NCBI GenBank assembly: GCA_030549495.1 | Contig: JAUIRK010000173.1 | Span: 310,001-374,000, forward strand | DNA length: 64,000 nucleotides | Direction: 5' to 3' | Source: Nectonema munidae | Taxonomy: Eukaryota > Nematomorpha > Nectonematoida > Nectonematidae | Part shown: positions 34,393-46,290 of the stretch, piece after piece | Numbering within the stretch: the stretch's first letter is position 1 | How the letters are laid out: the number at the start of each line of letters is the position of its first letter | Program-made: the position numbers and the translations under genes | The notes under the pieces: generated by a model | Told to the model about the DNA's origin: nothing | What the model saw: only the letters and a program-made list of their open reading frames with translations | Database searches by the model: none

Positions 34393-34597
34393 GCCAATGG
34401 CATGGTGGTTAGACCTCAGGGATTTAATTTCAAAGGTCTCGAGTTCGATTCCAGATGTACCCGAAAGAGAATTTCTTGTTGTTTCAGGAAGGGCATCCGG
34501 TCAAGAAATGCACCACGCTCCAATAAAGAAAATCTCACAAATTTGTGTACGTGTGTATGAGGCACGTTTTATCCTGTCGATTCGGAAACAAAGGACG
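34393..34597 (+). mobile_element. tRNA-derived SINE
   Basis: The head ATGGCATGGTGGTTAGACC is a good A box region and GGTCTCGAGTTCGATTCC a good B box at tRNA spacing. A body with GGAAGGGCATCCGGTCAAG follows, a motif shared by several animal SINE/RTE-type tails. It abuts a TTAA-type MITE. Confidence 0.7.
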
Positions 34598-34728
34598 TTA
34601 ACCCTTTGAGGATCAGTTTGAAACCCGTCTTCCAAGAAATAAAAGTCTTCTGCTTTAAATACTATAAAACTCTATCGAAAAGGAAAGCAGACGATTAGAC
34701 TTAAAAATTCTGGTCCTCAAACGGTTAA
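34598..34728. repeat. TTAA-flanked MITE, copy beside the SINE
   Basis: TTAACCCTTTGAGGATC at the left and GTCCTCAAACGGTTAA at the right are inverted ends. The core carries AGCAGACGATTAG in the orientation opposite to copy 1. TTAA on both sides. Confidence 0.7.
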
Positions 34729-34985
34729 ACAACCATTTTTTACTTCTCTTTTCCAATGAATGGGGAAGCGCCTACCTCTTTCCGTAAGTGATTCATGTTT
34801 TAAATATTAATGAGCTCGTGAATAATATTGTGTCTGTCGATAATGGACATCTGACAAGTAGCGAAATTTTTGCATTGTCTTGGGATTTTGCAATGGGGAT
34901 ATTCAATGTACTTTGAACTATGACTATATTCAATTTGTGACTAATACTTAAAGGTTTGAACTTAAACATAGAAATACTGATTTAG

Positions 34986-35042
34986 GAAGACTGCCTTTTG
35001 ACTGAGAAGATTTGCGACGAAACATTCCTTGACTGTTGCAAA
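34986..35042 (+). CDS. Nup107: Nup107 exon
   Basis: Acceptor ACTGATTTAG, donor TGCAAA|GTGATA, 57 nt, phase 0 on both sides. It encodes EDCLLTEKICDETFLDCCK, which aligns with human ECLQLADMVSSERHKLYLV and continues to F at the next exon. The open frame runs on past 35042 for 70 codons, but that part has no similarity and the intron donor lies here. Confidence 0.6.
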
Positions 35043-38000
35043 GTGATAACCTCAAAGGCTGTGAGCATCATCTCTTCCATCTTATCCCTCACAAATGACA
35101 AAGAAGGCGTAATTCACCTGATTCAATTCTTGTCCTCCTTCACCATGGTACACATTCACCTTTTTATCTCTAAGTCTCATCCTAGCGCATACTTCATATC
35201 CTGCCTTCATAAATCAAAGAAGGAAACATTGCTAATTAGTGTTTTAAGAGTAGAGTGACAAAGTGGAATTTGTTGAAATGAAAATTTAAAGTAAAAATGT
35301 TTACAAAATGAAGCTGGAAATTCATATGCCTAATAGAAACAATGTCAAATTAATTAAGAAACATTAAAAAAATTTATACATGGCAATCACAAACGTGAAG
35401 ATAAATTTTCAAGCGCTATAATAGTCAACAGATCAAACCACTATCAAGAAAATGAATAATCAGACACAGTTTGAGATAACTGATAACGCAATCTATACCT
35501 AAGTCCTAAAATAAAAATAGTTGCTGTAAGTAAAGCCTTTCGCCCAAAATGGACCATGTGGTCCACAGAAGTATCTGCGTGGTCCATGTGATTATTTTCT
35601 TTAATTTAATTTTCTAAAACAATATATCACAAAGTTTTGTTGTAGTTGTTAGTGTCTTTATTCTGTCAGTCTATTTTAAATGTGTGTGTCTTTCTTTTCA
35701 GCATCTGGCATATAAGTCATACTCATTGGTAATTCGCTGCCATGGCTTTCATCATTTAAGCCAATCAAATCGTCTTATTCATCAATTTGTTAAAGCAAGC
35801 ATTATTTCATTTTCATCTGATTGGCTTGTGGAAGCCATTGTAGATATATTCACAAAGAAACGAAATAAATTGAAAATTACTTAGCTAGGAACATTAAGAT
35901 TCAAATTAAATAAGCGCATTTATATCAACTATTCAGAATTGTGCAGTAAATATTCAAGACCAATATAACATTGTAAATATCAGCTGGTAAAAATTTTTAT
36001 TTGTATTATTTTGTTTTTATTCAGAGTTTCATGAAGATAAACGCTGAATTAAAATTTTTTACCTTAAATTAATTTCTGCCAAGTTTACTAAATTCGCGAG
36101 GCTGAGCTTTCCTGGTAAAATTAATAATAAGTTTCACCCATTTTCATAAATATTTAAAGTGAGAAATCTAAGGTAAGAAAATCAACAGTCCTTCGTAATA
36201 TGTTTATTTCAAATGAAAAATATCTCCAAATCTACCATCTTTACATGTGCTAAATGATGAAGTGTTTATCAATTCACACAAATGAGAAAACCAAATTACG
36301 TTTACCAAATCTCTCTTTTTTATATCTCAAAGAAAGGATAGTAAGGGATGCAGGCACTGAATTGCATCATACAAATTCAGCTCAAACAATGAATAGGTAC
36401 ACATCGCTCATCGTAGTTAACATTTACTATCTATACATATCATTCTGCCTAAAAGAATTTACAATTTCACAAAAAGCTTCTTCTTTTTTTTAACCTAAAA
36501 TCAACATTATAAAATTTTTTGAAACATGCATATTTGCTAAATTTTATTCCTACAAAAATAAAGTACTATGCATCAGAGTTGTTTTGTTGCTTCTTTTAAA
36601 GTAAACGATAACGAAAATATCGTTATTTTAACTCTGAGCTGTATGCAAGCACATTACTCACTATAATTCCACTAAGTTTCGGAACATTTTTCGTGTTATT
36701 TTTTGAAGAAAAATTTTTTTTATAAGATTAATTGTATTTTGCTACAAAAAAATGAAAGACATATTTAATTTTTAAAATATCCAAACTACTGATTTAGGCA
36801 ACGCCGTACTATAAGGAGGTATTATCACATCATTTTTGTGTAGTGCGAGATGTCATTTTTATTTGTATAAAAGAACTCGTAATAAAAACTCAAGTTGATT
36901 ATAAAGTGCAAGACATAATCAATTGACGATAACTAACGAAATAAAAACGAACACAAGCTTCGTTAATGTAAAATCGTTTAACGGAAGATTAACGAGAATA
37001 TCATTATTTTCACAACTCTGCAAATACAGTATTATTGTGCGTACCATATTGACGGCTTGTCGGTTTAGGTTCACGTTTTTACAACAACTAGGCCACAGTC
37101 TGCCTTCCATCGAGGGAATCTTGAAAAATTTTTAGAGTGTGATTTAGACTCACAAAGTGTACTTGATTGCGCTTCAATAGCCGAAACATTTCTTTCTTTC
37201 ACAGAGCAGATACGGTCAGAGACTATGATTGAATACATGAAAAATCAAGTATTTAAGTATTAAAATAATAAAATACAAATTTATATGTTCAAGCCTTCTC
37301 CCAAACAAAAAAACTAAAATCTATTGTATGAACATATTGTTCCCCTATACTTCCATATTATCTTAAAATAAAAATATATTCTACCTATACTCAAGTTAAT
37401 GAAAATGTGATTTCATTAACATTTCTTCTAAATGTTTGATTAACATTTGCACAAGTTCTGAAATTGATGAAATGATATCAATTAATATAGTGCGGATCTT
37501 GTTGTTTTTTGTTCCCTCCCACTCAACACGTATATTACGCATTTTCTACACTAAATAAATACTTAGTCATTTTAAAGTGGATATAAATATATACTTTAAA
37601 ATATTTGCGTCTTAGGAAGAATTTCCACAGCTATCTATTTTCGCCCCTAAAAATTGTATCGTAAAAAAATTACAAAAAGGATCATTTATATGCTTATTAT
37701 ATAACTCTAATTCTCTAGTTTTAAAAGAAAAAGGAATTTATTGAATATTTATAAATTAACAAAAAAACAAACTATTATTATTAATAATAATAAATCATAC
37801 AGTTTATCATATGTGTAATTGCTTGAAATTTTATAACTGAAAATATTGTGTGGGCGATTTTTGAAACGAAGGAAATTTTTCTTTATAAAATTATAACCAT
37901 TGTAAACTTTACTTTTTTTTAACTGCTGCTTCACTCGTAGTAGTTGTAGTATGATTTTGTTTACGACCTTGGTCATATGGAATGATTGCTTGTTCCTTCA

Positions 38001-38643
38001 AACTTTATAGTTATAACTAGGCTGACCAGACGTATCGTTTTTTATCTATCAAAGCTTATATTATAACAAAATAATAAAATCTCTAGTTGTTTTAGTATTA
38101 TATGCAATTAATAAAAAAGGAATCAGCAATGTGACAAGTTTCATTCTAAAACTTTAAAAGACCTGCATTTTTTGCGTAAAGTTTGTTTCATCGGATAGAT
38201 ATGATAAGCATATTTAACATAAAAATTCGAAATATATTTTTTTCGTATATTTTTTATACGCATGCTGAAAATAAATGTTGTTATGACATTTTATATGCTA
38301 CATAAATGTTTGTTGTGAATTTACCTATAACTAAACTTTGTTTTGAAAATTAAATGTCCCTTTTTTGTCACTATAAAATATGGTCAGCCTTCTTACATGG
38401 GAAAAAAACTTTGTCTCTTCTCAAATTCTTCATGTATTAATCAGTTTGATAAGATGAACACTTGGATGTTTTTTTCCTACACAAATTGTAGGCAGAGAAA
38501 TAGTTTATTAAATATTCTCTCTATGAGAAACTTTCATAAAAAAAAATATTCAAAAGCAATGCCAAATCTATTTTAATCACTTTTTTCGCCAATGATTAAA
38601 CATATGGGTTGAAATTTTTGTTGAAAGTAAAAATAATATTCTT
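35043..38643. other. Nup107 last intron
   Basis: AT-rich. It holds a fragment of the GGACC hAT MITE family (35550-35595). The ORF-like stretch after TTTCTTTTCAG at 35700 shows no similarity I recognise. No gene called. Confidence 0.4.
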
Positions 38644-38789
38644 AATTTCTCTACGTTGCCTCCTTTGTTGTTATTAAACGGTAAAAACTGGGCATCAAAA
38701 CTTCAGGTTTATTTTAAAAATTCATTATTTACAAATGTTGAAGTTACTCAAAGTCACATAACAACAAAGGAGGCGACGTAAAGAAATTT
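38644..38789. repeat. Short MITE, ~28-bp inverted ends
   Basis: AATTTCTCTACGTTGCCTCC at the left and GGAGGCGACGTAAAGAAATT at the right. The inverted ends extend through TTTGTTGTTAT. The element is about 146 bp, with no reading frame. Confidence 0.8.
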
Positions 38790-39453
38790 TTCAAACAATT
38801 TTTATTAAAGTAACTTGTATACTGATTTCTTTTCTATTTGGGGCGAAATATGAACCACAAAAAGTGTATGGAATAAAAAAAATAAATCATTCTAAACTAG
38901 TCTTAAACCTAAACTATCATAGTATGTCATTCAATCTTCAATATTTCCGGGGTTAATTTGCCACCGAATAATTTTATATCACTTCTTGACTATACATAAA
39001 GAAAATTCACGGAGAGAAATCATAGAAATGCCTCCAAAGAGCTACCCACTACGTGGTTATGTAAACTTTCTTATAGTTTTAGAGATAGCATTATGCCTAT
39101 ATGCTGTCATTTCAGCCATTTCGCGCAAAAACTTCTTAATACTAGTTCTCCACCAAGCTCGCACTGACGCTATTTCACTGAATATATTTTAATTGGTGTA
39201 TGAAAGAAATCTTTATTTCTGATAACTAAAACAAAGTAAACAATTTGACCCATAAAGTATAAGTTTAGTTAGAAATTTTAGTGCTTAGTGAATGTAGTAA
39301 TTTAACAGTTGAAAGTTGAACAACGAGACTTGACATGACCATCATCACTCTGACTTATGAGAGATAGACTGTGTAAAAAGAGCAAAATTTTCAAAGTAAA
39401 CAAAGCTTTTTTCTTCCTTTTTGACTTTTGCGTTTAATGTTCTCTTATTTTAG

Positions 39454-39552
39454 TTTTTGGACGCTGAACAGATCATGATGCTGTTGGAAAATTTAGCGGA
39501 TGCTTCCTTCGACTTATACGATTCCTCTACTTTCCAAATGCAAGCCCAATAA
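39454..39552 (+). CDS. Nup107: Nup107 terminal exon
   Basis: After the acceptor TTCTCTTATTTTAG the frame reads FLDAEQIMMLLENLADASF, then DLYDSSTFQMQAQ, and ends at TAA 39550-39552. Human Nup107 ends FSKEELRKLLQKLRESSLM then LLDQGLDPLGYEIQ, a match in position, length and helical pattern (E..., LL, L, S, L, D). AATAAA at 39578-39583 is a plausible polyadenylation signal. The gene therefore runs left to right and its 3' end is here. Confidence 0.75.
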   Translation, partial: FLDAEQIMMLLENLADASFDLYDSSTFQMQAQ

Positions 39553-39577
39553 CGATGTGAATTGGGGACAGAACATA

Positions 39578-39583
39578 AATAAA
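39578..39583 (+). promoter_or_regulatory. Polyadenylation signal of Nup107
   Basis: Canonical AATAAA 26 nt after the stop codon of the terminal exon. Confidence 0.5.
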
Positions 39584-40259
39584 TCTTCTCTCTTTTCAAA
39601 ATCTCTTCGTCTCAATTAAATTGTAGTAGTAGAACACTGATTTGTTTATCCGTTTATTTTGTGACTGGACAAAGATAATTCAAAACCGATTGTTACCGAT
39701 CAGAAACGATTGATTATATGCCAATATTTGTAATTTGTGCGAATTATGAACAATTTTTCAACTGAAACAATTGTAGGCAAATATGTCAATTGACCTAAAA
39801 CAGTTACCAACCTTATTAAAGGGCAAACCGGTCAATTAGCCGTGGCCAAAAATTTTTTATTAATTATATAAAATTGTTAAATGTAATTTTTCTTTTTTTT
39901 TGTTAAATCTTTGACTAAGTAACACCTTATTTTTTGTCTTATACTGAGTATAGTCTTACTTTTGGTGTTTTTTATGGCATTTTGATGGTTCAGCAATTCA
40001 TTTTTCATAATTTTATAATCTTCTACTATTTCCCCTAAAGGTTATTTAACCTTTTCTTATGCCTAAAAGATTTAATATTTATTAAAAAAAAAATTTATTA
40101 GCCCAAAAAACAAGGGTTCACAAGTCAACCATTAGCTCGATAAAGTGCCAGAATTGAAATGAAAAAATTATTTTATTAAATTATTTAAAATTAAGAAAAT
40201 CAAAAGTGTAGACCGCCAAAGTAAAAAGGTGAAAAATCTCGGTTAATGACCTTTTCACA
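39584..40259. other. Spacer, AT-rich
   Basis: No gene. Short repeated GACC/GGTCAATT motifs near 39780-39840 look like a transposon end that I cannot complete. Confidence 0.35.
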
Positions 40260-41345
40260 AGGAAAACAATGAAGCAAAGTATTTTTTCAGATTACACATT
40301 TTCTTTTGTAGATCTCTAGAAACAGCAACAAGGTAGTGTCCATTAACATTTCTAGACTCCAAAGAATGATGTTAAGATGGACCAGGTTTTCTTTATGACG
40401 TTATGCCTTTCAATTGAAGAAGATTCAAAGCCCTTTTTCTTCCAAAGTTAATATGCAAAGTAATTACATATTTTTGCACTTCTTCATAAAGTTTTCAAGC
40501 GCCTACTACTGCAATATTTACAGTGTTCACTACCAAACTCCACGACCATTTTTTTTGCTCTTTTGGACTGTATGCAGATAGCATTTTGTTATATACATCT
40601 ACACTACCCATTCGAGAATTCTATTTTTTGACAATTTAAAAGGGCAATCTATTCTCATTTTTCTTTTTGCCTCTCTTGAATATCCCAATACTTAATCTCT
40701 TGGAAACTGTGAACAAAAAGTAGAAGCCAGTGTAACATTAACATCGTCTCTCCAATGTAGAAAATAAGTTTACGTTTGAATGAAAGAAGTGTACGAACCT
40801 TTAGACATTTTCTTTATGCGATTATTACGAACTGTGCTTATAACTCTAATACTTTTATCGCTCAATTCTTCTAAAAGTTTATGTGAAAAAAAATAATTAT
40901 CAAGGTAAAACTCTTAGTCGCATGTATTTCTTACAGAACAAATAAAATTGTTCACTACTTTAGAACACAAAGGACCTTGCTTGAATTCTTTGCCTTCTTT
41001 CTCCTTGATACAATTCAATTGAAAAGGGATATCCTGTAGAAGAGCACATACACCATAGTTTGTAACCAAAATGGAGGGGTTTTCTTCTGATCAACTATTT
41101 GCAAATATGAGGACCGAAATATGGTACAATTGTTTCATCAATACTAATTTGACTGTGGAAAATTCCATTTTGTTTGAACTTTTCATTTAAAACAATATAC
41201 TCATTGAAGAAAACAATTCGAAAACATTGAAGAAAATTGAGCTTGAAATTCATTGAAGAAAACGAAGGAAGGGAATTGAATAAAAAAAATTCAAGTGTCC
41301 AGAAGTGAAAGGAAAATAAGATGAAATTAGTTTTCAAAGAAAATA
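40260..41345 (-). mobile_element. piggyBac transposase remnant 2
   Basis: On the - strand: ISIDETIVPYFGPHICK at 41150-41095, then LIRRKPLHFGYKLW at about 41095-41050. YLDNYFFSHKLLEELSD with IRVISTVRNNRIKK follows at about 40900-40800. HWRDDVNVTLASTFCSQFPR lies at about 40760-40700. These are the DE, KP.RFGYK, DN.F.S..LL..L, TVR.NR and DDK.V signatures of PGBD transposases. It is interrupted in many places. It shares the family with 3640-4900 but is not a close copy of it (different residues at most positions). Confidence 0.85.
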
Positions 41346-41370
41346 AAAGGGCGTACTGATATGGTTCTAA

Positions 41371-41662
41371 GACAGAATGTCGAAATACAATGTGTCGAAA
41401 GACAGAGTCTCGAAATGAAAAAGTGTCGAAGGATTACAATTATACATCAATATAACACTAAAAACAATAAGAATTTTATTTATCAGAAATAATAAAATAT
41501 GAAAATACTTTATCAATAAAAATCTCTCATTATCGTTTATCATTTATCTTCCCTCTGTCTTTATCATTGTCTGTTCGATACATTGTACCTTATTCTCTTT
41601 TTCATTATCATTTATCTTCCCCCTGTCTTTATCATTTATCATTGTTTGTTCGACATTCTGTC
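41371..41662. repeat. MITE with perfect 14-bp inverted ends
   Basis: GACAGAATGTCGAA (41371-41384) is exactly mirrored by TTCGACATTCTGTC (41649-41662). Inside, the motif GTCGAAA recurs three or four times near the left end, and TCTTTATCATT-type units recur near the right end. About 290 bp, non-coding, superfamily unknown. Confidence 0.8.
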
Positions 41663-42340
41663 TGCACACGACTGAACTGATATTTGATATATGTAATAGA
41701 GAAATAATGGATTGCACATATCTTATATCAATAAAAGGAAGAGATTATGATAATTTTTATTATTCCTCCATTCCTATATAATATGAACGTATAATATGTA
41801 ATATGTGTGTGTGTGATATAAATAATACAATAATGAAAATATCTCAGTTGATATGCTATTTCTTTTTCTGTTTTTTTAATATTGTTTTGTGCCATTGGTC
41901 CACGAATGGATCTAAGGCTGAAGTACTTTATTCTTATAAATTATAAATTTTAATTTTGTTTATATCAACTTTTAAATATCAAACAAGTGTGTTTTCATCC
42001 TATAATAAAAGAAAATTTGTATTAAATCAGCCATAGCTTCAAAAAAGTTAAACGATTTTTTCGTTAACTATTTTCAAAACTAAGTTCTTTTAATATCAAT
42101 TTTTTCTTTAAAATATGTTTTTAAAAATGATAATAGTTTCACATTAGAATTTTTAATATGTACTTTTTTTGAACATAAAAGAATAATATAAATTTAATAT
42201 TAAATTCACAAGTCACCCATTTGTACTTTCAAAATTGACTCTCTCATTAGCTCACTAAAATCCATGTTCCCTGAAAAAACAGTCCACAATTCAATCTAAT
42301 CCTCCTTCATCCATCTCAAATGAAAAAGCTCTCACGTAAG
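41663..42340. other. AT-rich spacer
   Basis: Short GT microsatellite around 41804-41814, otherwise nothing. Confidence 0.4.
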
Positions 42341-42775
42341 ACCTATATTGAAAAAATGGTTGAAATTTCCAAAACATATAAACTTTAAAATTTTGAAACT
42401 GATGCCTTAATCTGGTTTGATTATTGGTCAATATTTTCAGAGACGCAAAGCATCTACATTCTACAGTACAGAATATGCTGAATTGTTGAAATATACAGAT
42501 TTTTATCCATCAGTTAGCAGTGCTATACTTATTCTATTAACTTTACCTGTGACTACTTGTACTGTAGAAAGATTTTTCAGTACCCTTAGCCGAGTAAAGA
42601 CGTGGATAAGATCATCTATGTCAGATGACCGCCTTTCTGGCCCATGCATGCTTAGCGTACATAGAAGAAAAGTTAATGAAGAAAGACAAAATTTCATGGA
42701 AAGAGTTGTAAACAAATTCGCAACAAATCGAAGACGACTTCAGTTTCTTTTTGACCAATAGAAAAAGCAGCTCTG
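42340..42775 (+). mobile_element. hAT transposase C-terminus (ZMYM1/THAP12-like)
   Basis: A 114-residue frame ends at 42761. It contains LLTLPVTTCTVERFFSTLS, then RVKTWIRSSMSDDRLSG and CMLSVHR. This is the hAT dimerisation region, with the diagnostic LP.T..T.ER.FS.L and MSDDRLSGL.LL..H. The 5' part is missing. It is uninterrupted over this stretch, so it is younger than the other hAT pieces or a preserved fragment. Confidence 0.85.
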
Positions 42776-43226
42776 CCCTCCAAGTCATATTTTTTATGTG
42801 GATATACCTATATCCATATAATACACATTCTCTTTTCTTGTAAAAGCTTTATTTTCCTCATAAGCTATGTGTTATTTTTGTTTGTAATGCATTTTTCAAT
42901 AAAGGATTTATTTTTGGAGTATAGTAAAATATAATCTTTTACATAATAAAAAATAAAGTATAATTTGTTCAGCAAAAAATCTATAAAATGGAGAAAAACA
43001 TATTTAAAGGAGCAGATCTAATTGAGATTGAAATTAAGATAAAGGGTTTTAGAGGAAAGACTAGTATAATCCTTCTTAATCTCTTAATCATCTTATAAGT
43101 GAAAACCGTAACGTTACTAATGTAAGTTATGTACCGCCGCTTCAGACTAAAAAAAATCAGTTCTACTCAGTAGTACAGAATCAGTTTTTGTTAAAAGAAT
43201 AATTAAATCGAATCAAAAAAAAATTT
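42776..43226. other. AT-rich spacer
   Basis: Nothing recognised. Confidence 0.4.
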
Positions 43227-43510
43227 GCTCCCTTGTAAATAATGCTGCCGACGCTTGTGTCTCCCCCTTTTTTTTCTCAGATTAAGTTTTTATAAATATA
43301 TATATTTCAACTATGCTGAATTGTATGGTTATGTCCATTTTTATCAAACAAATCTGTCAAAAAATTGATTTATATTTGACTGCTCATCTCCAAAATAAAC
43401 ATTTTGATCCAAATAATTATATAAAGTTTTTTGCACATTCCTTTTTTATGAAAATCAGTCAAACCTGTTTAAAAATTATTAAAATATACAACATTGTGTT
43501 CTTCGAAACT
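43227..43510. repeat. Tandem-unit repeat family S1, left part
   Basis: Opens GCTTGTGTCTCCCCC and runs into units with ATGCTGAATT, GTCCATTTTTATCA, AATCTGTCAAAAAATTGATT and TTTATATTTGACTGCTCATC. The same order recurs at 45925-46290 and 54700-54870. The LINE at 43740-45880 separates this part from 45925, so the LINE probably inserted into one S1 array. Confidence 0.65.
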
Positions 43511-43739
43511 TAATTATTTTTCTCTTTTTTCAGTTTTAGCATTTTTAAATATTGGAAAATTAGAATATCTTTCCACCAAATCGAGATCTCAAAACTAAAA
43601 ACTGGTTCTCTTTTCCCAATAGGAAATCTTAGAAAATTCTGAGGAAGAGCTTTTTTAGTTAAAAATGGTCTCTTCCTAATCAATTTGCTTCTTCCCAACA
43701 AACTCAGAACTAGCCTTTCTCGCCTCCCTCTTCCTCGAG

Positions 43740-45880
43740 TCCGCCTAAAGAATCAAAAATAGCCTCAACTTTATTCCTAGATATTGAAAATGTTTTAACC
43801 TGTGGAACCCAGTATTATTAATAATCTCATAGATAACACCTACCCCACATACATATAAAATTCATACACAATTACCTCAACCATCGATTCTAATTCTACG
43901 AAAACAACAACTCATATATTCGCGAGCTCTCTCTCTCTCCTCAAGGAGGCAACTTATCTGACCTACTTTGGTTAATACTCTCAATCCACTTCTTGCCTTT
44001 ATCAACAACAAGTCTGACTTTTCTCAGGGATTCTCCGATGATCTTCTTTCTCCTTTTCTAGTTCTGAGCAAAACGAAAATCTTAAACAATCTGCTTCTTT
44101 ACTAAAACAAATTCAATTCAAAGCCCAACAATTCAAAATTTCCTTTAACCCTAATAAATCCCACTTAATCCACTTTACACGCAAAAGAATCAAACCTTTA
44201 CCCTTACAACTGAACACAACAGACAAATTAGATCCTCAAAACCAAGTAAAATATCTCGGACTCACCTTTCAACCCAATCTAAAATTCTCAACTCATTTCA
44301 AAAGCATCTCACAAAAACTAATCAAAACCCTTTTCTCTCTTAAAAACGGAATTTCTTACAAATGGGGACTTTCCCCAAAAATCACAAAATTCATTCATAA
44401 AAGTCTAATTTTCCCTGTCCTCAAATATGGAGTTCTCTCATGGGGCTCAGAGTTGAGACACCAGTCATCCATCACTCATCTCAGCAAAATTCATCGCCTG
44501 TGTCTTCTTTCTATCACCAATGCCTATCACACTACACCAACTACAAAACTTGAATTATTCACTAACACGCTACCGCTACACCTCAATCTAAAGAAAACGC
44601 TTCTTAAAATTACCTTATAACTTTCTGCTCTACACCCCCACCACATCCTTTCACCAGCCTATACACAACTCAAACATCCCAATCCCTGCAGTATTACAAT
44701 TCCTTATTAATTCAGTTTGCTCCTAACAAAACATCTTATCAAGTACTACCATTAAACCACCCAATCGAGCTCATCCACCCTTCTTCGTCTCCTCCTTACA
44801 TCACAAACATCTGTCACCACAGATATCTTGCCCTAAACTCTATAGCTCACCAACGCACAACAAACAATACCTGTTCACTTTCAATTTTCACTGAGGTTCT
44901 AAATCACAACACCCTCTTCAGCTGCATGCCTTTCTTCCTACAAAACACAAAAAACCCTTTTCTTATCCAACACACAAACCTAGATCCAGAAATCACTGAC
45001 ACGAAACTGAAATTCACGCAGTATACTATCCTGAACATACTCCTTAATAACCTAACTTCCTTTTCTACCTCCTTCAAATACATAACTTTTTTCACAGACT
45101 CGCAAAATTTAATAAAAAACCTAAAACTCAAAATAAAATCTCACACTCAACTTATAGTTTAGCACGCAAACTTATTCACCTATCCAATCACTTTGCAGTA
45201 AAAATCGTCTGGTGCCCAGCTCATTCCAGCTGTTTTGAAAATTACCTCGTTGCTATATCGCAAAATCAAATATCTCCGATTCTCAGATCCTACCCCTATT
45301 TTCTCTACCCATCTCCACTTTTACAAATACTATAACCAACTCTACACTACTGAGTGGAACAATCTATCGACTCAACCATCACATCACCTCTGACATCTAT
45401 GCCATTATCACAACTCATTTAAAGAAACATTTCCTCACTCCCTCGGAACATCATTCGTGGCTCTCATCCCATTGCCCTTGTAATGCATACTTCTTCAAAT
45501 TCAAACTTCCTCAAACCCTTTCTGTCGTTACAGCTGTTCGTACATTGAAACACCTACACATATCCTCCTTTATTGTCCAATTTTGATTCTCACCGACACC
45601 AACTCCTTGATAAAAGTCGCTTCTTTTAAAGATATTCCATCCTCTTTACATGATCTTCTACAACATCACTACTCATCAAACATCTCTCCCTTCTCATACC
45701 ACAATCGAACTATACTCTCTGCCCAAACACTCATTTCCCTCAAATATCTAATAACAATAAGCACTATCACCACTAATCCATGCATTCCACAAAACAATCT
45801 AATGTCTACACCCATAAAAATCTTCCAAATTTTCTTTTTCTATTTCAGAAAGACCCACAAAACTAAACTTATTTGAAGAA
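43740..45880 (+). mobile_element. LINE with RT and RNase H, decayed
   Basis: In order on the + strand: fingers (STLFLDIEN, family AFLDIEKAFD) near 43770; PQGGNLSDLLWLIL near 43950; the catalytic box QGFSDDLLSPF near 44030; thumb VKYLGLTFQPNLKFSTHF near 44250 and FPVLKYGVLSWGSE near 44415; RNase H remnants (VKIVWCPAHSS) near 45200; and a tail with LTDTNSLIKVASFKDIPSSL. This RT-RNase H-tail layout fits I/LOA/R1-like LINEs. Numerous frame breaks. The + strand is strikingly poor in G and rich in C and A across the element, unlike neighbouring DNA. Confidence 0.85.
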
Positions 45881-45924
45881 AATTAGAGATAAAATAGTGA
45901 AGTAAATTACACCTACCTACACAT

Positions 45925-46290
45925 ACCCATTTTCAAGTATGCTGAATTCAGTGGTGATATCATTTTTTATTAAAATCAATCAAACCTGTCAAAAAAAATG
46001 ATTTATATATGTGTGACAGCCCATCTCAAAAAGAAACTTTTTATCTATAAAAATTTTTACACATATATGACCGTTTTCAAATATGTCGAATTTAGTTGTG
46101 ATCTTTATTTTTTTTATGACATATCAAATCAAGCTCATGTCAAAATTAATATCTTTTGAAATACTTATAAAATGTTTTTTACACAAATATACCATTTTCA
46201 AGTATAAATAATTTAGTGTTGATGCTCATTTTTTAGGAAAATCGATTCAATGTGATCTGTCAATCATAGATATATAAACTTGAAAATAAA
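45925..46290. repeat. Tandem-unit repeat family S1, right part
   Basis: Three imperfect units of roughly 130 bp, each with TTTCAAGTATGCTGAATT-type text, ATCAAACCTGTCAAAA and an ACACATAT...CCGTTTTCAA link. Confidence 0.65.

Noticed and set aside
34393-34470. tRNA gene
   Set aside because: A and B boxes are good, but the arms do not pair as a tRNA and the sequence continues into a SINE body.
35043-35258. Extension of the 34986 open frame
   Set aside because: The similarity to Nup107 stops at the GTGATA donor, and splicing there restores the match in the terminal exon.
35700-35884. Possible exon after TTTCTTTTCAG
   Set aside because: Good acceptor, but the peptide resembles nothing recognisable and is not needed by the phase-consistent Nup107 chain.
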